A stretch of DNA of 64,000 bases from Bradyrhizobium huanghuaihaiense (GTDB taxonomy: Bacteria; Pseudomonadota; Alphaproteobacteria; Rhizobiales; Xanthobacteraceae): assembly GCF_007830635.1 (NCBI RefSeq), contig NZ_VLLA01000020.1, positions 124,001 through 188,000 of the forward strand. Direction: 5' to 3'. The notes beneath the pieces were generated by a model that saw nothing but the letters and a program-made list of their open reading frames with translations, ran no database searches and had not been told where the DNA came from. Below, piece by piece: positions 1 through 9,023 of this stretch; position 1 is the first letter of the stretch; every line of letters starts with the position of its first letter. The position numbers were made by a program, and so were the translations under genes.

Positions 1-847
1 GTTGTGCGGGTGAGGGTTTGTGCAGGCGGTATTCGGCGAGGCAAGGCAAAATGTGACCAAATAGCACCGAGGTCAGGACCATGAGGTCTTGAGCATACCG
101 TGTCCAAAGAGCCGGTTCTTCCTTCACCCGCCATAGCCATTCGAGGCCATGCTTCCTAAAGAAGATGGGTGCACGCGTGATACTTCCAGCGACAAAATTG
201 ACCGTGGCGCCCAGGTTGCAGATGATCGGCGGCGCAAGCGAACCCTCGTTACGACTGGTCCATAGGAGGCCTTTCCGAGCTCCAATACTGATGATCAGTA
301 AGTCAGCACCGGCTCCATTGATGACGTCGAGAATTCCCTGATCGCTCATTGATTCAACGGAGCCGAACCCGGGCGCGTAAACGCCGGCGCACCGTACGCC
401 AGAGGTGCCCTCATTAAGTCGCCGGCGAACTCGCTGACCGATGTCATGGGTTGCACCAAGGAAGAACGCGTTAAATCGCTCGTCGGTTTGGCGCATCAAT
501 GAATCGAACAGGTCCGATCCGCATGCGCGATCGGGAACGGAGATGCCGAGAGCGCGTGCAAACCAGACAAGAGGCATTCCATCGATCATCGAAAGATCGC
601 TGGCGAGCACAGCATCTCTAAAGTCCGGATCGGACCGTGCCAGTCGCAGAAAGTTCGCATTGGGCGTGACGATGTTGCAACTGCGGGCCGCCTTGATGGA
701 CGCAGCAACCTTTTGCGTGACCTCCTCGATTGTCACCACATCGCATAACAATCCCTGGATACAAAAAGCCCGCCGCGAAAAGTTGGGCTCAAGCGATCTT
801 GGCGAATGAAGGCTTGCCCTCCCGCCGGTCTGAACGGCAATCGGCAT
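1..847 (-). CDS. WecG/TagA/CpsF family glycosyltransferase (C-terminus cut by window edge)
   Basis: Reading the minus strand from an ATG at 847 gives 282 codons with no stop before the window edge. The start is preceded by GCGAGGTAGC, a usable ribosome binding site. The protein has the family hallmarks: an IQGLLCDVVTIEEV-type opening near residue 33, TPNANFLRLARSDPDFR, the MIDGMPLVWFAR segment carrying the conserved Asp-Gly, and NLGATVNFVAGSITRAP further on. Members of this family transfer N-acetylmannosaminuronic acid, ManNAc or similar sugars onto lipid-linked intermediates of surface polysaccharides at the inner face of the cytoplasmic membrane. The exopolysaccharide genes that follow support that role. 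The N-terminal 30 residues are not conserved-looking, so a TTG start further in (GLLCDV) is possible. The sugar specificity cannot be read from sequence. Confidence 0.85.
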   Translation of the reverse strand, partial: MPIAVQTGGRASLHSPRSLEPNFSRRAFCIQGLLCDVVTIEEVTQKVAASIKAARSCNIVTPNANFLRLARSDPDFRDAVLASDLSMIDGMPLVWFARALGISVPDRACGSDLFDSLMRQTDERFNAFFLGATHDIGQRVRRRLNEGTSGVRCAGVYAPGFGSVESMSDQGILDVINGAGADLLIISIGARKGLLWTSRNEGSLAPPIICNLGATVNFVAGSITRAPIFFRKHGLEWLWRVKEEPALWTRYAQDLMVLTSVLFGHILPCLAEYRLHKPSPAQ

Positions 848-1240
848 GCTACCTCGCACATCGCAGCCCGCCCCGAACAACACGAACCATTCCGTCGGCC
901 AAGTGCGGATCAGCCGCACCGAACCTGCTCTCGGTTACGAAACGAGCGTTGGATCCGAATTCGGTTCTTTAGAGTAGGCGAGGCCAGCTGAAGCAGAAGT
1001 GCCCGCACGGATATGACAGCGACACATGGTGAGTAGTTCACAGCGATGTCGACTAGCCTTATTACGTTGACGCATCAGCCGGACAATGGGTGAGCTGTTG
1101 AGGTGAGCCGGTTGCCACGTTAAGCGATCTTCGAACGAACTAGTCAATTTGGACCGGTTGCCCTTATTCGGCCAGTCGGCATGATTGCCCCAACTGCGCG
1201 CCGGCGGAGGCAACGGAAGTCGCGTCGAGAGAGCCTGGTC
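848..1240. other. Divergent intergenic region of the exopolysaccharide locus
   Basis: This stretch separates two divergent genes, so it should contain their promoters. I see no convincing coding sequence on either strand; the open frames here are arginine- and serine-rich antisense-type readings without a ribosome binding site. No clear palindrome was recognised. Confidence 0.5.
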
Positions 1241-2365
1241 ATGCATGGCCTAACATCGCGCCTCTATTTCTTCGCAAGCGCTTTACTCATTGTCGCTGTC
1301 TGCGCTTGCGCGTTGGCGGGCATGGCAGGTCGGAGCCGAGCGACGCTGCCCACGTCAAAGGATCGTCCATCCTTGATCATGGTGCCGGATCGCGAATTCG
1401 CCGCCGAGAGCTACGTCCACCGGCGACTGGCGACGGATGCTCCTCGTGATGCCCATTCGGATGCCTGGGTGGCTGATCTACAGCGACAGATCACGAGGCA
1501 CTACGGTGTCGCGTCGGTGAACATTGATCGATATGCGCCCCCGCTCTACGTTGTCGGCGCCGGTCAGCCCACGGTTCGTGTCAGGGCGGAGCGAGTTGAT
1601 GATCCGGCATGGCGGTTCGAGCCGCTTCAACAGCAATGGGAACAGGTTCCGCTTCCCGACCATTTCCAGCCATCAGTGGGCACCGATCAGGAAGCGATTG
1701 TGTATCAGCCTTCGACAGGCCGGTACTGGGAGTTCTGGGTGATGGAAAAAAGCGGCCGCAAGACCGTTGATTCCACCGGACGAACTGTCGATGAGTGGCG
1801 GGCCGCATGGGGAGGCAAGATCGACGACCTTGCAAGAAATCCCGGCTATTTTCCAACGACGGTTCAAGGCTACAAGTTCGGCACGACCGCAACGGGACTA
1901 GCCTTGCTCTCGGGTCTGATCACGATTGCCGAGCAGCGCCAAGGCGCAATCGATCATGCGGTTCACGTCGCCCTGCCGCAGACGCGCCGATTGGTGTGGG
2001 CGCATCCAGCTCAGCGAACGGACGGCGGAGAGGTCGATCCCAACGCGATTCCTCAGGGAACGACGTTCCGTCTTCCTGACACCCTCAATCTCGATCAAAT
2101 CGACATGGATCCGTACGCGCGTATGGTGGCTCGCGCAGTGCAGCGATACGGAATGGTGGTGCGCGACACGGCTGGCACAGTGGTGCTTTACGCTGAGAAC
2201 CCGCTGGCGACGGGGCCCGATCATCCATACTTCGGCGCTGGCGGCATTCTGCGGTGTCCATCGGAGCAGGCCCAAGCATCGTGCTATCCCGACAGCAATA
2301 ACCGGCTTCGCGGGTTTCCCTGGGACAAGTTGGAGGCCGTCCAGGCGACACTGCATGAGCAATAG
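1241..2365 (+). CDS. Exported protein of unknown function in the exopolysaccharide locus
   Basis: I do not recognise the family with certainty. The start was placed at the ATG at 1241 because it follows GAGAG and leaves a clean signal peptide: a hydrophobic run (LYFFASALLIVAVCACALAG) near residues 7-26, with an Ala/Gly-rich end. An ATG at 1181 would add 20 basic residues. The mature part, about 345 residues, is globular with no further membrane segment. It contains HPAQRTDGG, IPQGTTFRLP, ARAVQRYGMVVRDTAG and VVLYAENP, an arrangement that suggests a secreted carbohydrate-related or cell-surface protein. It is transcribed in the same direction as, and 70 bases upstream of, the co-polymerase gene, so a role in polymer export or processing is an inference from position only. 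Confidence 0.7.
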   Translation: MHGLTSRLYFFASALLIVAVCACALAGMAGRSRATLPTSKDRPSLIMVPDREFAAESYVHRRLATDAPRDAHSDAWVADLQRQITRHYGVASVNIDRYAPPLYVVGAGQPTVRVRAERVDDPAWRFEPLQQQWEQVPLPDHFQPSVGTDQEAIVYQPSTGRYWEFWVMEKSGRKTVDSTGRTVDEWRAAWGGKIDDLARNPGYFPTTVQGYKFGTTATGLALLSGLITIAEQRQGAIDHAVHVALPQTRRLVWAHPAQRTDGGEVDPNAIPQGTTFRLPDTLNLDQIDMDPYARMVARAVQRYGMVVRDTAGTVVLYAENPLATGPDHPYFGAGGILRCPSEQAQASCYPDSNNRLRGFPWDKLEAVQATLHEQ

Positions 2366-2435
2366 TGCCGTGCCAGGCGAGACCCTTCCGCGAGATATCG
2401 GGGACACGCTCGACGCGGACTTTTGAAGATGTCAA

Positions 2436-4055
2436 ATGGAGTTTCGATCGATGCTCGATTCGACCAACAGCAGACGTTCTGTCTTCGATGCAGGCGAGGA
2501 TCGATCAGCCATGGGTGAGCCATGGCGCGATGGAGTTGATCTCAGGATCCTCCTGACCAAGGTTCGCCAGCAAAAGCGGAGAATGCGTCGCTCTGTGCTG
2601 GTCGGCTCCATTATAGGATTGGTCGGGGGTATGTCTTACGACCTGGTTCGAATTCCCGCGTACTCGGCCTCTTCCGAACTGCTGATTTCGAATACGACGC
2701 TGCAACTGTCGGGGCCGGACGCAGTCGTGACGCAGGTTCTTGTCGAGAACTCGCTCATTCAAAGCGCGATCGAGATGTTGAAGGCCAGCAAAGTCCTTGA
2801 CAGGGTGATCGACAGGATGGGGGTGGACAATATCGAGCAGGTGTTGCCAAAATCGGGCTCCATTCGTCGTTTTGCATCATGGTTGACATCTGCCTCCGAT
2901 CGGGAGTCCTCACGAAGGCAAGCCGCGGCCGCGCTCGTGAGATACAACACGAGCGTCAATCGCGTCGGTGCCAGCCAAGTCATTTCTGTTCAAGGAAGGG
3001 CCTTAAACGCAGAGGATGCCGCCAGGCTTGCCAACGAGCTGGCGGCAGCGTTTGTCCAGGAGCAGAACGACACAAACGCGGTTGTAACGACAAGCGCGGC
3101 ATTACGGGAGCGAATTAGGGTGTTGGGCCCGACAGCTCGGATCATCAGCGAGGCGGTGGCACCGAACTCAAGGGATGGACCGGCCTTAGGCATCGTGTTG
3201 GGATTGGCGGCTGCCTTGGGCGGTGTTCTAGGCATGACCATCCAGCTTGCGTTGATATCATTTGGTAGACGCGTGTGTAGCGCCGAGCAGCTCGTTGCCG
3301 CTACAGGCGTTGAATGCTTCGGGTACCTGCCTCGAAGAAGGCGCGGCGGAACTATCCCGCGCTATGGCGGAGGAGCTGATTTGGCCTCTGTCTTGGGCGG
3401 GTCGATCTTGCGTCGCGCGCGCTTGGCGATCCTTGAACGGTCTGAGAGGAATCCTCATTTCGTCGGCGTCACTTCGGTTGGGTCGGGTGAGGGCAAGACG
3501 TTCCTTGCCCGGAGCTGGGCCAGGTTGATCGCACACGATGGCTCGCGCGTTCTTCTTGTTGACGCATCTCCCGGCGCGGCGGTTTCTGCCAAGAGCGTTC
3601 GTCCGGCTAAGGGCAAAGGCCTCCATGAATTGCTCCGGGGCGAGGCCAATCTGGTCGACGTGGTCCAGGGAGACAGCGGTCACAATTTGCACTTCCTGCC
3701 AAGTGGAGGAGCCGTCTGCAGTCTCGACATGCTGTGGCTCGGTTTCGTCGAACTCATCAATGGCGGTCACGATCCCCTTTACGATTGGATCGTTATCGAT
3801 CTACCCCCACTCGCAACCCCCGCTGACGTGCGCTCCGCTGGCCAAATCGTCGAGGACTTCCTGATCGTGGTGGAATGGGACCGCACGTCGGAGCGGCAGC
3901 TCGAACAGGCTTTTCGTGACCTCGGACCCATGCGCGAGAGAATTCGTGGAACTGTTATCAACAAGGCGCCGTGGAGTTCGTTCGATTCCGTGACGCTGGA
4001 GCAGGCGGCTCGTCGAGCGTCGAGGCCGAAATGGAACGATCAGAGTGTGCCATGA
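2436..4055 (+). CDS. Exopolysaccharide co-polymerase with BY-kinase-like ATPase domain
   Basis: A 539-residue PCP-2a protein. A Wzz-type periplasmic domain lies between two membrane segments (about residues 50-72 and 248-275) and is followed by a cytoplasmic P-loop domain. Walker A reads GSGEGKTF near residue 350 and Walker B reads DWIVIDLPP near 451. The Walker A' motif reads LLVDAS, where tyrosine autokinases normally have D-x-D, so the second acidic residue is missing. The C-terminus ends in DSVTLEQAARRASRPKW and has no tyrosine cluster. Such proteins control chain length and polymer export together with an outer-membrane exporter, here the gene that overlaps its stop codon by four bases. 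Because of the altered A' motif and missing Tyr tail, kinase activity is doubtful. An internal ATG (MGEPWRDG) is an alternative start. Confidence 0.85.
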   Translation: MEFRSMLDSTNSRRSVFDAGEDRSAMGEPWRDGVDLRILLTKVRQQKRRMRRSVLVGSIIGLVGGMSYDLVRIPAYSASSELLISNTTLQLSGPDAVVTQVLVENSLIQSAIEMLKASKVLDRVIDRMGVDNIEQVLPKSGSIRRFASWLTSASDRESSRRQAAAALVRYNTSVNRVGASQVISVQGRALNAEDAARLANELAAAFVQEQNDTNAVVTTSAALRERIRVLGPTARIISEAVAPNSRDGPALGIVLGLAAALGGVLGMTIQLALISFGRRVCSAEQLVAATGVECFGYLPRRRRGGTIPRYGGGADLASVLGGSILRRARLAILERSERNPHFVGVTSVGSGEGKTFLARSWARLIAHDGSRVLLVDASPGAAVSAKSVRPAKGKGLHELLRGEANLVDVVQGDSGHNLHFLPSGGAVCSLDMLWLGFVELINGGHDPLYDWIVIDLPPLATPADVRSAGQIVEDFLIVVEWDRTSERQLEQAFRDLGPMRERIRGTVINKAPWSSFDSVTLEQAARRASRPKWNDQSVP

Positions 4056-5329
4056 CCATGAGAACATTCGGTTCGATCACGTTGCTTCTTTGCGCCGCGA
4101 TGACGGGTGCCGTGACATCTGCTGTCGCACAAGAGTATCGGCTTGGAGTCTCCGATCGACTGAAAATCAAGGTGCAGGAATGGCCCGATCTGAGTGGGGA
4201 ATACATAATAACGCCGGACGGCGTCGTCTCCTTGCCGCTGATTGGAAACGTCAACGTTGTAGGTCTGCGTCTCGACGATCTCGCACAGCAGATATCTGAC
4301 CGCCTGCAACGTCGCTCGGAGAAGGCGGAACGGCCCTTCGCTGCAGTTGAAATCATCCAGTATCGTCCATTCTCCATTCTCGGAGATGTTCAGCGACCCG
4401 GCGAGTACCCATTTCGTCCGGGGCTTACCGTTATTCAGGCGATCACCGTCGCTGGCGGATACTATAGACCCGAAGTCGGCCTTTTGCGGCTGGATCGCGA
4501 CATTGCCCTCGCCAAAGGCGATATCCGAACGCTTGTACAGAAGCAGAATCGTCTCCTGGCCCGGGAGGCTCGCCTGACGTCCGTAATTGCGGGGCGCGAG
4601 GATATCTCTCTGCCTGCAGAATTGCGGGATCAGCAGGATAATCCGGCCATCGCAGCCATCGCGGAAAGCGAGCAAGCGGCCCTTGCCGTCGAATACGGCA
4701 CCATACGTTCGGAAACGGCAGCGCTCGAAGAAGTCAAGACGCTCTATCAGCAGGAGATTCGTTCACTCCGCGGCCAGATCGAGGCATTGAGCCAGGAGGA
4801 TGGCACCATCCAAACGCAATTGAGGGATATGCGCTCGCTCTCGGCGAGGGGGCTCGCGCTCATGCCGACCCTGTTCAATCTGGAACGAGCGGCCGCGCAG
4901 ATATCGAACGAGAAAATGAACATGCAGACTGCGATCGTGAGGGCTGAGGAAAATATTGCACTGGCGGAGCAGCGGCTTCGTGAACGCACTTTTGAGAGGA
5001 GCCGCTCCAACACACGTGATCTGCAACAAACCAGGGATGAGATCGCAGATGTTCGGGCACGGATCAGGACGGCAGGAGACCTGCTGACTGAAGCGCAAAT
5101 CAGCGCGCCGGCCGAGGCGCGCGAGCGTCTCGCGGAGAAAACGCAGCGGTCCGGCTTCATTTTGATTCGAAAGGATGGCGAAACGACGCGAGCGCTGATA
5201 GCGGAAGAAACCACTCCGTTAATGCCGAACGACATCGTCAAGATCCCAATGGGCGGATCCAAACTGTATGATTTGAGCGGGTCCATCAATCTGACCCGGG
5301 TCGAAAGCGGAGAACAGCCGGACAAGTGA
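4052..5329 (+). CDS. ExoF-like polysaccharide export protein
   Basis: The start is the ATG that overlaps the upstream TGA (ATGA), which gives a standard signal peptide (MRTFGSITLLLCAAMTGAV) cleaved near AVAQ. After it comes a poly-export domain (EYRLGVSDRLKIKVQEWPDLSGEY, read in two parts around residues 30-55), then a SLBB-like part (FSILGDVQRPGEYPFRPG), then a long coiled coil rich in Gln, Glu and Arg (about residues 170-350), then a C-terminal domain. Total length is 425 residues, matching rhizobial ExoF (about 420) rather than short Wza proteins. The role is to form or stabilise the periplasmic/outer-membrane channel for exopolysaccharide secretion, working with the preceding co-polymerase. 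Translational coupling with that gene supports the pairing. Confidence 0.88.
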   Translation: MTMRTFGSITLLLCAAMTGAVTSAVAQEYRLGVSDRLKIKVQEWPDLSGEYIITPDGVVSLPLIGNVNVVGLRLDDLAQQISDRLQRRSEKAERPFAAVEIIQYRPFSILGDVQRPGEYPFRPGLTVIQAITVAGGYYRPEVGLLRLDRDIALAKGDIRTLVQKQNRLLAREARLTSVIAGREDISLPAELRDQQDNPAIAAIAESEQAALAVEYGTIRSETAALEEVKTLYQQEIRSLRGQIEALSQEDGTIQTQLRDMRSLSARGLALMPTLFNLERAAAQISNEKMNMQTAIVRAEENIALAEQRLRERTFERSRSNTRDLQQTRDEIADVRARIRTAGDLLTEAQISAPAEARERLAEKTQRSGFILIRKDGETTRALIAEETTPLMPNDIVKIPMGGSKLYDLSGSINLTRVESGEQPDK

Positions 5330-5344
5330 CACGCAAGATCACGG

Positions 5345-6475
5345 TCACCTTATGGACTGTGCCGTCTGTGCGCGCCTTGAACGAAGCCAGCGCCGCGTGG
5401 TTTGTAGCCATGCGCGTTCCCAATAGAAGGTCGACATGTGGGCCGCGACCACCGTGAAGATGACGCCGATAGGCCTTTTCAGCAGATATCGCTCCCAGAT
5501 GCTTCCGTCGTTCCACCATCCGTGAGCCGTCAGCGGATGGATCACGTAGAGCGCATAGGAGGTAGCTGCAACGTAGCGAAGCCCCCGGCTGGCCAGTATC
5601 GCCATCAGACGATTGGGCGGCTGGGATATTGTTGCCCACAGCAGGAGGCCCGTTGCGTAGGGTCGAACGTATTGCAGCCATTCGCCCTGCGGATGTGAAG
5701 TGGAGGCCCAGGCCCCCGCTGCCAGGATCCAGACGAGGAGGGAATAGGTGGAGCTGCCAAAACGGACTATCGGCAATGTTGCAATGCACGCACCAACAAG
5801 AATTTCGTCAATGCGCAGATGCGTTGCCACGGCAATGTGAGCGCCTTCCGCGATGCGGATCGCGGTGATTGCGGCACAGCAGGGCCAAACGAGCAACAGT
5901 GCCCGCCGACCGCCCGCAGCCGTAAGGATTGTCACAAGCGCGTAGAAATGAACCTCGACGCAAAGCGACCATAGATGCTCGGTGACCGGCAGCATCTGGT
6001 CCAGTCTGTAGTTGATGATGAAGCTCAGGTGGGAGAGAAGCGCCCCTTTGTTTAAACGGAACAGGATGACAACCAGCAGAATATAGAGATAGGCGAGTGG
6101 CAGGATACGGGCGATCCGCTTTACGACGAATTCAAGGATCGTGGCGGTTCGAAGTGTGCTGACGATCAGATAGCCAGAAAGGGCAAAGAACAGGCTCATC
6201 CCCATGGGACCGGCGGTCGAATTCAGATTGAGAGACTTGGGCCCGAGCGGAAGCAGATGCGTTGCCAAGACGAGCAGGATGCTGATTGCACGAAGGCCAT
6301 CGAGGGCCGGAATGCCCTCAACCGGTTCGGCATTTCGCTCGGCCGGAACGTGGGCCTTCATCTTTGACGCCTGCCGGCGGCCTGCAGAGGGTCTGGGCTG
6401 CAACAGGCGTAATCGTGATCTGTCGGATTCGTCGGAAAGTTCGCGGTTGAGTGGTTGATCTCTTTGCGGTCGCAT
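5345..6475 (-). CDS. Acyltransferase 3 family protein (ExoZ/OafA-like)
   Basis: An integral membrane O-acyltransferase of the AT3 family, which typically acetylates or succinylates sugars of exopolysaccharide or O-antigen at the inner membrane. Family signatures are IPALDGLRAISILLVLATHL (the R/H catalytic region), SLFFALSGYLIV and EHLWSLCVEVHFYAL. About ten hydrophobic segments follow one another to the C-terminus. I placed the start at the ATG at 6475, two bases after the stop of the flippase gene (TGATCATG), giving 376 residues; an upstream ATG at 6511 would overlap that gene by 33 bases. The first 55 residues are polar and lie before the first membrane helix. Genes upstream (flippase) and downstream (ExoF-like exporter, convergent) fit a decoration step. 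Confidence 0.85.
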   Translation of the reverse strand: MRPQRDQPLNRELSDESDRSRLRLLQPRPSAGRRQASKMKAHVPAERNAEPVEGIPALDGLRAISILLVLATHLLPLGPKSLNLNSTAGPMGMSLFFALSGYLIVSTLRTATILEFVVKRIARILPLAYLYILLVVILFRLNKGALLSHLSFIINYRLDQMLPVTEHLWSLCVEVHFYALVTILTAAGGRRALLLVWPCCAAITAIRIAEGAHIAVATHLRIDEILVGACIATLPIVRFGSSTYSLLVWILAAGAWASTSHPQGEWLQYVRPYATGLLLWATISQPPNRLMAILASRGLRYVAATSYALYVIHPLTAHGWWNDGSIWERYLLKRPIGVIFTVVAAHMSTFYWERAWLQTTRRWLRSRRAQTAQSIR

Positions 6476-6477
6476 GA

Positions 6478-7971
6478 TCAACCACGTTCGGTTTGGTTTG
6501 GCTGCGGCCATGATCGGGGAAAAGTGCCCAGCCGTGATGGAAACAGGAGGCTCTGGCGGAGGCCGCCGAGGTGAAGCGACAATTCGTGCCGCACGAGGAA
6601 AACTGCGGCTACCCAGATCAGTCCCGACACCATGCTGGATGCAATAAAGCCGAGTATGATTTCGACGGGCCGATCGGGAATTAGATGCCTAAAAGCGAGC
6701 GGGACCGGCATGGTGACCAAAGTGACCGCCAAGCTTCGGCCCCAGGCCCCGAACAGTAAGCTTGGCAAAACGCCGATCGCGGATTTGATAGCGCTGAAGT
6801 AGCAGATTACAAAAAAGATGCTGCTCAAAACCAGGCTCCAGACGGCGGCGCCGAGTCCCAGTGTCAGGCCGATCGCAACCGTCACTATCGTGAATACACA
6901 TATCGCGGCTTCGGAAGTGAAAAGCAGCTGTTGACGGCGTTTGACGACCAGTATGTCATACTGGGGAGCAACGGCCAGTGTGAGCGCGTGAGCGACGGCG
7001 ACAGGCAGCATCAAAGTCCCGGCTGTTGTCCAAGCGGCGCCATAAATCGCTCGCACAAGCGGTTCGGACCATATCGCGAGCACCGCATAGACGGGCCACG
7101 CCAGGCCTGTAATTGTTTCAACAAGTCGACGGTAGATCGGCGCTAGACTAATGCCCTTGCCTGCGCGGTCGCCGAGGCTCGGAAGCAGCGGCCGGGCAAG
7201 GCCGAGGACCAGCCCATTTCGAACGAAAGAAACCAGATTTTGGGCACGAGCAAACAGGGCGGCGTCGGCGAGGCCCAGCGCGCGCCCGATCAGCAGTTCC
7301 GGGGCAGACGTTGCGGTGCAACCGACGAAGAGTGCCGCCGAAGTCCAGCTAGCGAAAGCAAGCAGACGTCGAGTGCCTCTCAGCATCGGCCGAAGGCGTA
7401 CGGCATCGGGCCGGAATGCGAACGTGGCCAATGCTGCGATGAGAGCAGCCGCGAAATAGCCCCATGCCAACGCGGCTGCGCCGTATCCGAGTGCGGCAAG
7501 GGTGATGGAGACCAAGCTTTGCGAGATGGCCGCGGTGATCCCGACCACGAGGAGGGCGCCGAAGCGCATCGCGCGCATCAGGCGCATGGTCGCTGGAAAG
7601 GCGAAGGCCGGACCAAGCTGCGCGATAGCCACGATCCTCAAAGTTTCGCCGAGAGCCGGATCGCGATAGAAGTCCGCGAGTGGACCACTTAGCCCGATGA
7701 ATAGCAGCATTAGACAAGTGGCGATCGTCAGCGTTAAACCATAGGCTGTCTTCAAGAGGTCATCGTCAAGTTCGGGCGCACTGACAACATATGATCCGAT
7801 CGCAGACTCTTTGAGTCCGGTAACCACGCCAATGGCGGCTATTGCGACGGTGTAAGACCCTGCCTCCCGGGGCGTGAGCAGGTGCGCAATCACGACGCCG
7901 GTCGCAAAGTAGACCAGCACCGTCGTATTCTGCTGCAACGTTGAACTGAGCATCGCCTCGCGCAGACGCAT
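6478..7971 (-). CDS. Wzx-type polysaccharide flippase (MOP superfamily)
   Basis: A 497-residue polytopic membrane protein with about 12-14 hydrophobic helices, few charges, and the N-terminal pattern typical of oligosaccharide flippases (LREAMLSSTLQQNTTVLVYF, then AHLLTPREAGSYTVA). It would move the completed lipid-linked repeat unit from the cytoplasmic to the periplasmic side, where the polymerase encoded at 10.4-11.8 kb takes over. It is the first gene of a two-gene minus-strand unit with the acyltransferase, separated by two bases. No frameshift or truncation was seen. Substrate cannot be inferred. Confidence 0.87.
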   Translation of the reverse strand: MRLREAMLSSTLQQNTTVLVYFATGVVIAHLLTPREAGSYTVAIAAIGVVTGLKESAIGSYVVSAPELDDDLLKTAYGLTLTIATCLMLLFIGLSGPLADFYRDPALGETLRIVAIAQLGPAFAFPATMRLMRAMRFGALLVVGITAAISQSLVSITLAALGYGAAALAWGYFAAALIAALATFAFRPDAVRLRPMLRGTRRLLAFASWTSAALFVGCTATSAPELLIGRALGLADAALFARAQNLVSFVRNGLVLGLARPLLPSLGDRAGKGISLAPIYRRLVETITGLAWPVYAVLAIWSEPLVRAIYGAAWTTAGTLMLPVAVAHALTLAVAPQYDILVVKRRQQLLFTSEAAICVFTIVTVAIGLTLGLGAAVWSLVLSSIFFVICYFSAIKSAIGVLPSLLFGAWGRSLAVTLVTMPVPLAFRHLIPDRPVEIILGFIASSMVSGLIWVAAVFLVRHELSLHLGGLRQSLLFPSRLGTFPRSWPQPNQTERG

Positions 7972-8291
7972 GATCGAGGTGCCCTCATCCTGCCTCTCGC
8001 AAACTCACTGAGCCGCTTGACGGGTGAGGCGCGGCAAAGTGATTGCGAAGTCTGAAATGGAGGACAGCTCCGATAAAAGAATAGAGCAATTGCCGGGCCA
8101 CATCGAGCGAACGCCTTAGCCTCGCCGATCGCGTCTCTTCGAGCGTGCCGCAACCCGCGCTCGGAAAGTTTGCGTGCGTCATCTCCACAGCCGGTCCCGG
8201 GTCACTGCCACATTGTGCACGATAGTCGGCGCTGGAGGTGAGGGGTCAATGACCTATCGGAACTAGTCCGTATTTCCGCTGAGCGAGGCGT
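7972..8291. other. Divergent intergenic region between flippase and methyltransferase genes
   Basis: Promoter-bearing gap between divergent genes. A minus-strand frame (about 7985-8188) exists but has no ribosome binding site and no recognisable similarity; I treat the region as non-coding. No strong palindrome was seen. Confidence 0.4.
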
Positions 8292-9023
8292 GTGCCTCGG
8301 CGAGATGAGTGTTACGGTTCAACGCCCTCGGTAGCGATCGGACGACTGAAACGCCACATGCAGCCGCCTCAAGTCATCCAGCGCGTATTTCCCTCGCGAC
8401 TGCGCAAAGGCGTTCGCGACATGGTCAAAGCGGCGCTTCCGAAGCAACTCGCGTCAGGCGTCTGCCGTGTGTCGCCGCGGCTCATGGACGAAGAATATAC
8501 CTGCGGACGATGGGAGTATCTCAACGATCTCGAGGAAATGGCACGCTATGCGGTGATCGCGGGATATTGCAGGCACATTGGAGACATCTCGAGCGTGCTC
8601 GATCTCGGATGCGGTATCGGCCTGCTGCGTGCTTGGCTTCGACCAGTAGAAGTTATCGATTACGTCGGCGTTGACTTTTCCACTGTCGCAATCGAGATGG
8701 CGAGGATTCGGTGGACGGACGAGTCCACGAAATTCATCGCGACGGATATCGCGACGTTTGTGCCGGATCGCAAATTCGACGTGATAGTCCTCAACGAGGT
8801 TCTTTATTACTTCGAACGGCCGGACTGGATCCTGAGGCGGGTTGCGGCGTTCCTGAAAGAGAATGGAAGGCTTGTCATCTCCCTTTGGGACTCACCGGAG
8901 TCACGACGGGCATGGCTACGCTCGCGCAGTAGCGTGCATATTCTCGATGAAGTGCAGGTTCGGCATCGGTCGGGGCTGTCCTGGGAAATCCGCCTCTGTC
9001 GGCCGCGCCTCGTGGCGACATGA
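8292..9023 (+). CDS. Class I SAM-dependent methyltransferase
   Basis: A 243-residue protein with a Rossmann methyltransferase core. Motif I is VLDLGCGIG at residues 102-110, followed by YVGVDFS (motif II), FIATDIATF (motif III) and FDVIVLNEVLYYF (motif IV/post-I). It would methylate a sugar, lipid-linked intermediate or other small molecule; its place in the exopolysaccharide locus suggests a sugar O-methyltransferase, but that is inference. The chosen start is a GTG preceded by GAGCGAGG; an internal ATG at 8358 (MQPPQVIQ) is an equally possible start. Its stop overlaps the start of the glycosyltransferase gene by four bases, so the two are probably translated together. Confidence 0.8.
   Translation: MPRRDECYGSTPSVAIGRLKRHMQPPQVIQRVFPSRLRKGVRDMVKAALPKQLASGVCRVSPRLMDEEYTCGRWEYLNDLEEMARYAVIAGYCRHIGDISSVLDLGCGIGLLRAWLRPVEVIDYVGVDFSTVAIEMARIRWTDESTKFIATDIATFVPDRKFDVIVLNEVLYYFERPDWILRRVAAFLKENGRLVISLWDSPESRRAWLRSRSSVHILDEVQVRHRSGLSWEIRLCRPRLVAT

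Noticed and set aside
2355..2426. 23-codon frame MSNSAVPGETLP overlapping the end of the exported-protein gene
   Set aside because: Too short to judge, no conserved motif, no ribosome binding site of its own; could be a leader peptide but unsupported.
7985..8188. 67-codon minus-strand frame upstream of the flippase gene
   Set aside because: Partly hydrophobic, but no ribosome binding site and no recognisable pattern; treated as intergenic.
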